A stretch of DNA of 64,000 nucleotides. It comes from Fertoeibacter niger. Its GTDB lineage: Bacteria > Pseudomonadota > Alphaproteobacteria > Rhodobacterales > Rhodobacteraceae. Position numbers and translations under genes: made by a program. Below the pieces are notes generated by a model. It saw nothing but the letters and a program-made list of their open reading frames with translations. It searched no databases and was not told where the DNA came from. Positions within the stretch are counted from its first letter, which is position 1. The number at the start of each line of letters is the position of its first letter. The DNA lies in the NCBI RefSeq assembly GCF_009380135.2, contig NZ_WHUT02000010.1, positions 1 through 64,000 on the forward strand. The letters run 5' to 3'. This document shows, one piece after another, positions 35,632-44,389 of this stretch.

Positions 35632-36585
35632 TCAGCCCTTGGTCTGCAACAGCAGCGGCGCATATTTTTCATAGAACTTCGCCAGTTCCAGCATCAGCGC
35701 TTCGGTCGCCGGGGCGTCAAGCGGCAACAGCCCAGTATCGGTCGAGGCCGCCCATTCGACGAACTTCGGCGATGCCGTGATTTCCATGAACGTATCCGAC
35801 AGCTTCTTGACCAGATCTTCGGGCATGCCGGGGGGGCCGCCCACCACGCGGTTCAGGCCAAAGGACGATATCTCGGGGTATCCGAGTTCGGTCGTGGTCG
35901 GGATGCCCTCGACCAGCGGTTCTTCGGACAGGGTGGCCAGCAGCCGCAGATCGCCGGATTCCAGATAGCCCTGCATCGAATTCAGGGGTTTCAGCGTTGC
36001 ATCCACCTCACCGCGCATAACCGCGATCATGGTCTCATTTGACCCGCTGTAGCCGGTGATGTTCTGGATCTCGCAGCCGATGATCGAAAAGGATATCACG
36101 GCGGTGATCGACGACGTGCTGTCAACGCCGGTGTCCGAAAGGCGGATCGGCCGGTCAAGCGCGCACAGTTCCGCCACGGTGGTGATCGGCGAATCCTTGG
36201 CCACGGCAAGGGCATAGCGATCGGACGCGATATTGGCGATCCAGGTCACATCGCCCAGTTCAAAGCCGATGTCGGTTTCGGTTGCCTGGCTGACCGTCAG
36301 GCCAGGGATGTTGTAGATGCCGATGGTGTAACCGTCGGGTTCGGCCCGGGCCACGGCCTGACCGCCGCGCGTGCCGGATGCCCCGGGAATGTTTTCCGGG
36401 GTGACGGTGGTGCCCAGCCGGGCCTCCAGTTCGGGCGCAAGAACCCGAACGATGGTGTCAAACCCGCCGCCGGGGCCATAGGGGATCACGAAGGTGATGG
36501 GCTTGTCCACCGGCCATTCGGCCAGTGCGGCGCCGGGCGCGGTTGTGGCCAGTGCAATCAGGCCGGCTTTCAGAAGTGCGGTCAT
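35632..36585 (-). CDS. tctC: TctC/Bug periplasmic binding protein (set 3)
   Basis: 317 residues with a short N-terminal Sec signal (LLKAGLIALATTAPGAALA). Mature part carries VIPYGPGGGFDTIVR (family PxGPGGGxDxxAR) and TGYSGSNETMIAVMRGEVD. It captures the substrate for the TctA/TctB pair in the same operon. Start ATG at 36585. Confidence 0.9.
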   Translation of the reverse strand: MTALLKAGLIALATTAPGAALAEWPVDKPITFVIPYGPGGGFDTIVRVLAPELEARLGTTVTPENIPGASGTRGGQAVARAEPDGYTIGIYNIPGLTVSQATETDIGFELGDVTWIANIASDRYALAVAKDSPITTVAELCALDRPIRLSDTGVDSTSSITAVISFSIIGCEIQNITGYSGSNETMIAVMRGEVDATLKPLNSMQGYLESGDLRLLATLSEEPLVEGIPTTTELGYPEISSFGLNRVVGGPPGMPEDLVKKLSDTFMEITASPKFVEWAASTDTGLLPLDAPATEALMLELAKFYEKYAPLLLQTKG

Positions 36586-36628
36586 CTAGGGTCTCCTCCC
36601 ATGAGACGGAAATGGACAGGGCAGGGGC

Positions 36629-37156
36629 CTACCAGGCCGCCATGCCGCCCGGCGTGAACAGGATTCCGCGGTAAAGATCGTAATCCAGCAGAAACTCGAA
36701 CACGGTGTAGGTGAAGATCAGCATGCCGCCGCCCACCATTGCGGCCGTGCGCAAGGGCAACCTGCCGCGCAGCCAGACATATCCACCGCAATACAGCGGC
36801 AAGGTCGGCAGAATGCCGACCAGTGCCATCCCGAAAAGGCACGCCATGGCCCAGCCGATCTCTGCAAGCTCGGAACGCAAGGGCGGATCAAACGGCATCT
36901 CGCGCCGTTCAAACCCTGCACCCCAGAAATCCGCCATGCCGGCCGCCCCGGGCAGCGTGCTGCGGCACCACAGGTCAACGCAGGCAAAGATCACCAGAAG
37001 GCCACCCACTGCCGTCGGAAACCGCGCCGCGCTTTCGCGATAGCCCATGCCGACCGTCAACATGGCCAGCCCGATGCCGATCAGCACCACCGGGGCAACC
37101 CATGACCGGATGATCCAGGGCGTATCGCTTTGTGCAGGGTGCTGTGTGTCGTCCAT
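36629..37156 (-). CDS. tctB: TctB small membrane subunit (set 3)
   Basis: 175 residues with four hydrophobic segments (SWVAPVVLIGIGLAMLTVG, AVGGLLVIFACVDLW, WAMACLFGMALVGILPTL, TAAMVGGGMLIFTYTVFEFL) typical of TctB. Start chosen at MDDTQHPAQ (37156), where the protein opens into its first helix; a frame from 37261 adds 35 unrelated residues. First gene of a TctB-TctC-TctA operon. Confidence 0.85.
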   Translation of the reverse strand: MDDTQHPAQSDTPWIIRSWVAPVVLIGIGLAMLTVGMGYRESAARFPTAVGGLLVIFACVDLWCRSTLPGAAGMADFWGAGFERREMPFDPPLRSELAEIGWAMACLFGMALVGILPTLPLYCGGYVWLRGRLPLRTAAMVGGGMLIFTYTVFEFLLDYDLYRGILFTPGGMAAW

Positions 37157-37790
37157 GGTCACTCCCCAACCTGGCGCGCGAGTGGTGGCTGCGGTGCCAG
37201 TGTCTTTGTGTGGCAGCCTGCCTGAACATGCGCTGCACCTCTCCTCCACAGGTGGCAACAACGCATTTCAGGCCTCGCCTGCACCGTAGGGCCGGATGTG
37301 TTCCGCTGTCAATGGGATGCCGTTTTGCATAGAGGAACGAAATTTGCTGCGAAGGAAGCATTATTTCATCGGGCCACTTTCTGCTGCGCAGCAATTCAGG
37401 CAAACTTGCGGATGAATCCTGCCGTCGGAACGGTGGCAATTCCCCCGCGCGGTCAAGGGGAAGCGAAGGTGGAATTCTTTTCCGCCATCCTGCGGCAACC
37501 GGCTGGGGGTCCGATGCCTGTGAGTGGTGGTCCAGCTGTCTCAAGCGCCACGAAGCCATCTGCCAAAGGCATGGACGATCTCGGATCTGTCGAGGGTCGA
37601 CCCAGGCTAGCCATGCCCGACCCGGTCCGACAGACGATCCAGCTGCGGGCAAAGAAGTTGCGGCAGCGTTCTGGGAACCACCCGAGTGACGACGCGGGGC
37701 AAGCGTGCCGATCCGACCATCGAGGTTTATCCTTCGCTCTTTGCGAAGCTGTCGGTTAACCTGTGCTGATCCCAATACAGGGCAGTGATC
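37157..37790. other. Intergenic region with one operator, no gene recognised
   Basis: About 634 bases between the divergent tctBCA operon and tctD. It holds the operator at 37322-37338. The 37298-37759 frame (153 residues) has no ribosome site and no similarity I can see. The stretch around 37560-37760 might be a gene remnant. Confidence 0.5.
37322..37338. promoter_or_regulatory. Inverted-repeat operator copy before tctBCA set 3
   Basis: GTTTTGCATAGAGGAAC: perfect right arm, 3/5 left arm, spacer GCATAGA close to the consensus GCATAAA. It is 166 bases before the tctB start. Confidence 0.45.
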
Positions 37791-38468
37791 ATGCGGCTTT
37801 TGCTTGTCGAGGACGACCAGGATCTTGCGGAGTGGCTGGCGCAAAGCCTTGTCGGGCGCGGCTTTCAGGTGGATTGGGCCGAGGACGGGCGCAGCGCGGA
37901 GCACCGGATCGCCGCCGAGGATTATGACCTGATCCTGCTGGACCTCGGCTTGCCGCTGATGACGGGGGCCGAGTTGCTGGCCCGGCTCAAGGCGGGCGGC
38001 AACGAAACGCCGCTGCTGGTGATGACGGCGCGGGACAGTCTGGCACAGCGGGTCGCACTGCTTCGCGATGGCGCGGACGATTTCATGGGCAAGCCCTTTG
38101 CCATCGAAGAGCTGGAGATGCGCATCCACGCCCTGATCCGCCGCAGCCATGGCCGGGCGCGCGGGGTCTATGCCTGCGGGCCGCTCAGCTTCGATCAGGC
38201 CGGGCAGCGGTTTACGCTTGCGGGCGACGTGCTGGCCCTGTCGCCGCGCGAACATGCGGTCTTGCGGCTGTTGATCCAGAAGCTGGGCGATCCGTTGTCC
38301 AAACAGCAGATCATCGACCGGCTGGTGTCGATGGAAAGCGACATGAACCCCGAGGCGGTGGAGGTGATCGTGCACCGCCTGCGCAAGCGGCTGGCGCAGG
38401 CGCCGGTGCAGATCGTCACGCTGCGCGGCATTGGATACCTCTTGGAACATGACGAGGGTGCCGCATGA
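37791..38468 (+). CDS. tctD: OmpR-family response regulator TctD
   Basis: 225 residues. Receiver domain with LVEDDQD, phospho-acceptor Asp in LILLDLGLPLM, Thr and Lys (MTARD, MGKPF), and an OmpR winged helix C-terminal domain ending RGIGYLLEHDEG. The kinase TctE follows with ATGA overlap, and the TctC-TctB-TctA genes after it are the expected target. The family controls tricarboxylate uptake. Confidence 0.9.
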   Translation: MRLLLVEDDQDLAEWLAQSLVGRGFQVDWAEDGRSAEHRIAAEDYDLILLDLGLPLMTGAELLARLKAGGNETPLLVMTARDSLAQRVALLRDGADDFMGKPFAIEELEMRIHALIRRSHGRARGVYACGPLSFDQAGQRFTLAGDVLALSPREHAVLRLLIQKLGDPLSKQQIIDRLVSMESDMNPEAVEVIVHRLRKRLAQAPVQIVTLRGIGYLLEHDEGAA

Positions 38469-39904
38469 CCCGCGCCGCAGCCCCCGCACCGGGCCGCCCG
38501 CTGTGGCGGACACTGGCGCTGTGGATGCTGCCGATCCTGCTGTTCCTGATGGTCGCCAGCCTGATGCTGTCGATGAAGACCCTGCGCGAGGTGGCCGACA
38601 GCGCCTATGATCGCTCGCTTCGCGGCGCGATCCGGGCGATCGACCTGCGCATTTCCACCGAAAGCGGCGGGCTTGGGGTCGAACTGCCCTATCCGCTGTT
38701 CGAAAGTTTTCAGGCGACGGCAGAGGGAGAGGTGCTGTTCCGGGTTTCGACCGATGACGGTCTGGTCCAGATCGGTGACGCGCTGCTGCCCGCGCCGCCG
38801 CCGCTGACGGTGGGGCAGGTGGTGTTCTATGACGCCATCTATTTCAACCGGCCCATCCGGGTCGGTGCCTACATGCGTCCGCTGGATCCGCCGCTTTACG
38901 GGGCTGTGGGGCAGAACCTGATCATCGAGATCGCTGAGACGACGGAATCGCGCGAGGCGTTTCTGCGCACCGTGATCAGCCGGACCATGCTGCGCGATCT
39001 GGCGGCGCTGCTGGCCGCGGCGCTGCTGCTGGCGGTGGGTGTCCATGCCGGGTTGCGGCCGCTGCGGGCGCTGCGCGACCGGCTGGATCTTCGCGCCTCG
39101 GATGACCTGCGGCAGATGGATCCGGCGGGGCTGCCGCGCGAGGTGCAGCCGCTGGTGCGATCTGTCAACCGCCTTGTCGACCGCCACCGCATTCAGGGCG
39201 AGGCGCAGCGGCGCTATATCGAGGATGCCTCGCACCAGCTGAAAACGCCGCTGGCCGTGCTGCGCGCGCAGATCGACCGGGGCCTGCAGCTGAACGACCC
39301 GGAAGCCCTTCACGGCGTGCTGCGCGCAATGCGCGAGATCACCGACCGCTCGTCGCACCTGACCAGCCAGCTACTGGCCCTGGCTTTGGCCCGGAACAGC
39401 GCGTTGTGGAGCGGTTCGGCGGCGGAAGAGGTCGATCTCTCTGCGCTGCTGGACGGGGTTGTGCGGTTGCATCTGCCAAGCGCCCGCAAGCGGCGGATCG
39501 TGCTGGAGGTCGATGCCCCAGCCGATGCCGGGGCGGTCCACGCGACCGAGGCGCTGCTGTTCGAGGCGGTCAGCAACCTGTTGCAGAACGCCATAACGGC
39601 TAGCCCGGCCGGGGGGGTGATCGTCATGTCGGTGCAGAACGACGCGGAGCAGACGGTGATCGCGGTGCGTGACGAAGGGCCCGGAGTGTCCGACGACCTT
39701 CTGCGCAGGCTCGATCAGGGGCTGCGCTTCAACCTGCCCCGGACTCGGCCCAGCTGGTCTGCCAGCACCGGGCTGGGCCTTGCCATCGTGCAGGAGATCA
39801 TGGCGACGATGGGGGGCAGGCTGGTCCTGGCCAACCGCGCGCCGGGTGGTCTGTTGGCCAGTCTGCATCTGCCCAAAAAACACGCAGGACTGAAAGCCGG
39901 TTGA
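38465..39904 (+). CDS. tctE: Sensor histidine kinase TctE
   Basis: 479 residues. Two membrane helices (about 15-38 and 172-190) enclose a periplasmic sensor domain with repeats like ESGGLGVELPYPLFESF; then a HAMP-like region, the phospho-acceptor His in IEDASHQLKTPLAVLR, and a C-terminal HATPase (AVSNLLQNAI, GPGVSDDLL, GLGLAIVQEIM). Start overlaps the tctD stop (ATGA). Senses a tricarboxylate or related acid in the periplasm. Confidence 0.9.
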   Translation: MTRAAAPAPGRPLWRTLALWMLPILLFLMVASLMLSMKTLREVADSAYDRSLRGAIRAIDLRISTESGGLGVELPYPLFESFQATAEGEVLFRVSTDDGLVQIGDALLPAPPPLTVGQVVFYDAIYFNRPIRVGAYMRPLDPPLYGAVGQNLIIEIAETTESREAFLRTVISRTMLRDLAALLAAALLLAVGVHAGLRPLRALRDRLDLRASDDLRQMDPAGLPREVQPLVRSVNRLVDRHRIQGEAQRRYIEDASHQLKTPLAVLRAQIDRGLQLNDPEALHGVLRAMREITDRSSHLTSQLLALALARNSALWSGSAAEEVDLSALLDGVVRLHLPSARKRRIVLEVDAPADAGAVHATEALLFEAVSNLLQNAITASPAGGVIVMSVQNDAEQTVIAVRDEGPGVSDDLLRRLDQGLRFNLPRTRPSWSASTGLGLAIVQEIMATMGGRLVLANRAPGGLLASLHLPKKHAGLKAG

Positions 39905-39970
39905 AAGCTTGGCTGTCGTAACGTGGGCAATGGGCTCGGGAGGCCCGTCATTATCCTTGGGAGGGAAGCC

Positions 39971-40960
39971 ATGTTCCGCATCACGAAGGGCCGCGCCACA
40001 GCGCTGGCCGCACCGTTGTTTGTCCTGTCCGCCACGCTGGCCTCGGCCGCGCCGGACCGGCCCGAATGTATCGCGCCCGCACAGCCGGGCGGCGGGTTCG
40101 ACATCACCTGCAAACTGGCCCAGGCCGCGCTGACCGATGCCGCCGTGCTCGATGCGCCGCTGCGGGTGTCCTACATGCCCGGCGGCATCGGCGCCGTGGC
40201 CTACAGCACCATCGTCGGCCAGCGCACGGACGAGCCGGGGACCATCGTCGCCTTCTCGGCCGGCTCTCTGCTGAACCTCGCGCAGGGCAAGTTCGGTGCG
40301 CATGACGAGACGGACGTGCGTTGGGTAGCGTCGATCGGCACCGATTACGGTGCTGTCGTGGTGCCGGCCGACAGCGAGTGGGAAAGTCTTTCCGCGATGA
40401 TGGAAGGGATCAAGGCCGATGCGGGTTCGGTGATCCTGGGCGCTGGCGGCACCATCGGCAGCCAGGACTGGATGAAGGCCGCGATGACCGCGCGCGCCGC
40501 CGGGATCGACCACAAGTCCATGCGCTTTGTCGCCTTCGAAGGCGGCGGCGACTGTGCCACCGCGCTGCAGGGCGGGCATGTCGATGCCTGCATGAACGAT
40601 GTCGGCGACAGCCAGGCGGCCATCGATGGTGGCGCACCGCTGAAGCTGCTGGCGGTGTTTGCGCCCGAACGGCTGCCAGGCAAGCTGGCAGAGGTGCCGA
40701 CGGCTGCCGAACAGGGCTTCGACATCGAATGGCCGATCGTGCGCGGGTTCTATGTCGGCCCCGAGGTTTCGGATGCGGATTACCAGTGGTGGGTCGAGGC
40801 TTTTGAGACCGCGATGGCGGCACCGGGCTATGGGGCGCTGCTGGAAAGCCGCAGCCTGCTGCCGCTGCCGATGACCGGGGATGAGCTGAACAGCTTTGTC
40901 ACCGAGGCGGTTGCCAAGTATCGCACGCTGGCTGCCGAATTCGAACTGGTTCAGCAGTAA
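39971..40960 (+). CDS. tctC: TctC/Bug periplasmic binding protein (set 4)
   Basis: 329 residues with a Sec signal peptide (ALAAPLFVLSATLASAAP). Mature protein shows CIAPAQPGGGFDITCKLAQ and VSYMPGGIGAVAYS typical of TctC, with two Cys that may form a disulfide. The TctB and TctA genes follow 12 bases and 0 bases apart; TctDE lies directly before. The start at 39971 is preceded by GGGAGGGAAG. Confidence 0.9.
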   Translation: MFRITKGRATALAAPLFVLSATLASAAPDRPECIAPAQPGGGFDITCKLAQAALTDAAVLDAPLRVSYMPGGIGAVAYSTIVGQRTDEPGTIVAFSAGSLLNLAQGKFGAHDETDVRWVASIGTDYGAVVVPADSEWESLSAMMEGIKADAGSVILGAGGTIGSQDWMKAAMTARAAGIDHKSMRFVAFEGGGDCATALQGGHVDACMNDVGDSQAAIDGGAPLKLLAVFAPERLPGKLAEVPTAAEQGFDIEWPIVRGFYVGPEVSDADYQWWVEAFETAMAAPGYGALLESRSLLPLPMTGDELNSFVTEAVAKYRTLAAEFELVQQ

Positions 40961-40972
40961 GGACCCCGCGCC

Positions 40973-41413
40973 ATGAGCAGTAACAGAAGCCTTGGGGCCA
41001 TGGCATTGCTCATGGCTGCCACCCTCGCAGCCTTTGGCTGGGGGTTGGTTGCGCCCTTCGCCTACGAGCCGGTGGGCCCGCGTGCCTTTCCGATGCTGAC
41101 GGCGGGCCTGATCGCGCTGTGCGGGGTCATCCTGCTGATCGGCGGCGGCAATGATGCAGAGGCTGTCAGCCACCGCACCATGACCGGCATCGTGATGCTG
41201 ACGGTGACGCTGCTGGTCTACGCCGTGATCTTCGAGCGTCTGGGATATGTGCCCGCGACTTTCCTGATGTCGGGAATCGTCGCCCGGATCTTCGGGGCAA
41301 GCTGGGTTCAGGCGGCGGTGTCGGGCGCGGTGCTGTCAGTCGGCTCCTATCTCTTGTTCGACCGCGGGCTGGACGTGGTCCTGCCCGCGGGCATTCTGGG
41401 GGGCTTGTTCTGA
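40973..41413 (+). CDS. tctB: TctB small membrane subunit (set 4)
   Basis: 146 residues with four hydrophobic helices (ALLMAATLAAFGWGLV, FPMLTAGLIALCGVILLI, MTGIVMLTVTLLVYAVIF, VQAAVSGAVLSVGSYLLF). The stop overlaps the tctA start by one base (TGATG), showing translational coupling. Confidence 0.87.
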   Translation: MSSNRSLGAMALLMAATLAAFGWGLVAPFAYEPVGPRAFPMLTAGLIALCGVILLIGGGNDAEAVSHRTMTGIVMLTVTLLVYAVIFERLGYVPATFLMSGIVARIFGASWVQAAVSGAVLSVGSYLLFDRGLDVVLPAGILGGLF

Positions 41414-42936
41414 TGGAAACCTTGACCCTTCTGATGACGGGATTTGCCGTCGCGGGCACCCCGATGAATCTGGCACTGGCGGCGGTTGGCGCCGTGTTGG
41501 GCACCATGGTCGGCGTGCTGCCGGGGCTTGGCCCGGTCAATGCCGTGGCCATGCTGGTGCCGGTGGTCTTTGCTCTTGGCCTGCCGCCCGAAAGCTCGAT
41601 GATCCTGATGGCCGCGATCTATATCGGGTCGGAATATGGCGGGCGCATCAGCGCCATTCTGATCAACGTTCCCGGCGAGGCATCCGCCGTGATGACCGCG
41701 TTGGAGGGATACCCCCTGTCGCGTCAGGGGCTTGCCGGGGTGGCGCTGTCGCTGTCGGCCTGGACTTCTTTCCTCGGGTCGGTGCTGGCGACGGTGGGCA
41801 TCGTGCTGGCCGCGCCTGTGTTGTCGCGGTGGGCGTTGGCCTTCGGACCGGTGGAATATGTCGCGCTGATGATCTTCGCCTTTGCCTGCCTGACCGGTCT
41901 TCTGTCAGACCAGCCGATCAAGGCGTTGCTGGCCACCGGCATCGGCCTTGCCCTGTCCACCATTGGCATCGACGCCAATTCCGGTGTCATGCGCTATACG
42001 TTCGACATGCCGAACCTGATCGACGGGCTGGCCTTCTCGACCTTGGTCATCGGGCTCTTTGCGATCTCGGAGCTGCTGATCCTGCTGCAAAGCCACCGCG
42101 ACGGGGTTTCGGTCAAGATCGAACGAATGGGACGCAACCTGTTCAATTTCAAGGAAATGCGCTTCACCCTGCCCGCAGCCCTGCGCGGGGCGGGGATCGG
42201 CTTCTTCATAGGCCTGTTGCCGGGCGCCGGCGGCACCGTCGCCTCGGCGCTGGCCTATTCGACCGAACGCAAGATCACCGAACGCAACGACCCCGAAGGG
42301 AGCCGGTTCGGCAAGGGCGACCTGCGGGGGCTGGCGACGGTCGAGGCGGCCAACAACTCGGCCTCGAACTCCAACTTCATCCCAATGCTGACGCTCGGGA
42401 TCCCAAGCTCGGGCACCACGGCGATCATGTTGGGGGTGCTGACGCTTTACAACCTGACGCCGGGGCCGATGCTGTTCACCTCGCAGCCAGAGCTGGTCTG
42501 GGGCCTGATCGCCTCGCTGTTCATCGGCAACGTCATGCTGCTCGCGATGAACATTCCGCTGGTGGGCGTGTTCGCGCGGATGCTGTCGGTGCCGGCCTGG
42601 GTGCTGGTGCCCTTCATCGTCGTCGTCTCTGCGGTCGGGGTCTATTCCGGCAAGTCCGCCAGCTTCGATCTGATCCTGATGGTTGTCGTCGGGGCTGCAG
42701 CCTACTGGCTGCGCCGCATGCAGGTGCCGATGGCGCCGCTGATCCTGGGCTTTGTGCTGGGCGGCATCTTGGAGACCAACCTGCGCCGCGCCCTGTCGCT
42801 GTCGGCCGGCGAAATGCAGATCCTGTGGTCCAGCCCGATCGCCATCGCGCTTTGGCTGGCGGCTGCGGGAATCCTGCTGTTGCCGCGTCTGCTGCGCCGG
42901 GTGCTGCCCCCCGAAGCGCGTCTGTCGGACGATTGA
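41413..42936 (+). CDS. tctA: TctA large membrane subunit (set 4)
   Basis: 507 residues, about 11-12 helices. First signature GVLPGLGPVNAVAMLVPVVF, second GLLPGAGGTVASALAY, with VEAANNSASNSNFIPMLTLG and GIPSSGTTAIML. Completes the TctC-TctB-TctA set under TctDE. The methylisocitrate-lyase-like gene starts one base after its stop. Confidence 0.92.
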   Translation: METLTLLMTGFAVAGTPMNLALAAVGAVLGTMVGVLPGLGPVNAVAMLVPVVFALGLPPESSMILMAAIYIGSEYGGRISAILINVPGEASAVMTALEGYPLSRQGLAGVALSLSAWTSFLGSVLATVGIVLAAPVLSRWALAFGPVEYVALMIFAFACLTGLLSDQPIKALLATGIGLALSTIGIDANSGVMRYTFDMPNLIDGLAFSTLVIGLFAISELLILLQSHRDGVSVKIERMGRNLFNFKEMRFTLPAALRGAGIGFFIGLLPGAGGTVASALAYSTERKITERNDPEGSRFGKGDLRGLATVEAANNSASNSNFIPMLTLGIPSSGTTAIMLGVLTLYNLTPGPMLFTSQPELVWGLIASLFIGNVMLLAMNIPLVGVFARMLSVPAWVLVPFIVVVSAVGVYSGKSASFDLILMVVVGAAAYWLRRMQVPMAPLILGFVLGGILETNLRRALSLSAGEMQILWSSPIAIALWLAAAGILLLPRLLRRVLPPEARLSDD

Positions 42937-42937
42937 G

Positions 42938-43843
42938 ATGACCTGGCTCGCACGGCACGATCCTGTTTCAGCCGGGCGTCGCTTTCGCGACCGCCTGAAC
43001 CGGCCGGACATCTACCGCCTGCCCGGCGCCCATAACGGGCAGGCGGCGCTGCAGGCGCGCGCGGCGGGGTTTGAGGGGCTTTATCTGTCGGGGGCCGCGA
43101 TGAGCGCGTCGATGGGCCTGCCCGACCTTGGGCTGATCACGATCGAGGATGTGTGCTTCTTCATCCGTCAGGTCGCGGGTGCCTCGGGCCTGCCGGTGCT
43201 GGTCGATGCCGATACGGGCTATGGCGAGGCGCTGAACGTCATGGTGATGACCCGCCGCTTCGAAGAGGCGGGGGCCGGGGCCATCCATCTCGAGGACCAG
43301 ATCCTGCCGAAGAAATGCGGCCATCTGTCCGACAAGCGGCTGGCCGCGCCCGCAGAGATGGCCGCCAAGGTCGCCGCCGCCGTGAAGGCCCGGCGCGACA
43401 TGGTGGTGATCGCCCGTACCGATGCGCTGGCGAACGAGGGTCTGGACGCCGCCATTGCCCGCGCGCGCCTTTATCTGCAGGCCGGTGCGGATGCCATTTT
43501 CCCCGAGGCGCTGACCGATATCGACCTGATGCGCCGCTTTGCCCAAGGCTTGCCGGGCGTCCCCCTGCTGGCGAACATGACCGAATTCGGGCGCACCCCG
43601 CAGCTGACAGGCGCAGAACTGCAGGATCTGGGATACAGGATGGTGATCTGGCCTGTCTCGTCCCTGCGCGTGGCCAACCATGCGCAGCAGCAGCTTTACG
43701 CCGCGCTGCGGGACCATGACACGACCGCGCCGATGCTGGAACAGATGCAGACGCGCGCGCAGCTTTACGATGTGATCGACTACTTCGGGTTCGAGGCGCT
43801 TGACCAGTCCATCAGCAAAAGCGTGCTGCCGGAACCGCGCTGA
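42938..43843 (+). CDS. Isocitrate/2-methylisocitrate lyase-family enzyme
   Basis: 301 residues of the ICL/PEP-mutase superfamily. VLVDADTGYGEALNV (metal-binding), HLEDQILPKKCGHL with the catalytic Cys motif KKCGH, and the C-terminal TRAQLYDVIDYFGFE resembling PrpB. It likely splits 2-methylisocitrate (or a related acid) into pyruvate and succinate. Being last in a TctDE-TctCBA operon, it suggests that this transporter imports a methylcitrate-like or tricarboxylic substrate, but related lyases act on dimethylmalate or oxaloacetate-derived acids too. Confidence 0.85.
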   Translation: MTWLARHDPVSAGRRFRDRLNRPDIYRLPGAHNGQAALQARAAGFEGLYLSGAAMSASMGLPDLGLITIEDVCFFIRQVAGASGLPVLVDADTGYGEALNVMVMTRRFEEAGAGAIHLEDQILPKKCGHLSDKRLAAPAEMAAKVAAAVKARRDMVVIARTDALANEGLDAAIARARLYLQAGADAIFPEALTDIDLMRRFAQGLPGVPLLANMTEFGRTPQLTGAELQDLGYRMVIWPVSSLRVANHAQQQLYAALRDHDTTAPMLEQMQTRAQLYDVIDYFGFEALDQSISKSVLPEPR

Positions 43844-44389
43844 TCGTCCGCGCGGTAACGGTGAGTGCGGTGGAGGTTAGAGTCTGCTGCTGCGCGTTTT
43901 CGATATGTCGCCCGATCAGACCGCAGACAAGGGCAGGACTTCTGTCCTGCAGGCGGCTTTCAACATGAAGTAAGCGTTCCGGCATTCGTTTTGCATGGCC
44001 GGGTCGGATGGGCTGCAACCCCAGTTCCGCCCGCGTCTTTCCGCCAGAGCGGCGCGCATTGTGGTGGGAATATCTGCCACGCTTCTTCGCCGATCACCAA
44101 GTCGTGCGGTGCCCCGTCGTTTCGCTTCGGGTCCAGCCAGGCGGCATGAAGGCGAGCTGAGGCGACACCAAGGTTCGCGGTGCAGTTCTGAAGCCGGGAT
44201 CGACAGCGGGTCTCGCATCGCGCAACGGGTGGCCGCGCCTTTCTTTTGCGGGGCGCGTTGCGGCTGTTGCGTCAGGTCGGGAAGCGCGCTAATCTGACAG
44301 CAGAACATAGTTCCGCATAAAGGAACAACATCCCGATGCCTCGGCACTGGCAGCAGGCCGGGCACCCGATTGCGATGGAGGAACGCGCG
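43844..44389. other. Intergenic region carrying the clearest operator copy
   Basis: About 546 bases. No gene recognised; short open frames lack ribosome sites. It ends with the operator at 44302-44326 and the GGAGGA ribosome site of the bicupin gene. The part from 43860 to 44290 may be decayed sequence. Confidence 0.5.
44302..44326. promoter_or_regulatory. Inverted-repeat operator, best copy, extended
   Basis: AGAAC, 3 bases, then GTTCCGCATAAAGGAAC (44310-44326), a perfect 5+5 inverted repeat with spacer GCATAAA. It is 64 bases before the bicupin copy 2 start and heads the 44.4-50.8 kb operon. Confidence 0.75.

Noticed and set aside
37298-37759. A 153-residue frame between the tctB operon and tctD
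   Set aside because: No ribosome site, no similarity, and it runs across the operator at 37322; treated as noncoding.
43860-44290. Possible insertion-sequence or gene remnant before the bicupin operon
   Set aside because: No terminal inverted repeats, transposase motif or consistent frame could be seen.
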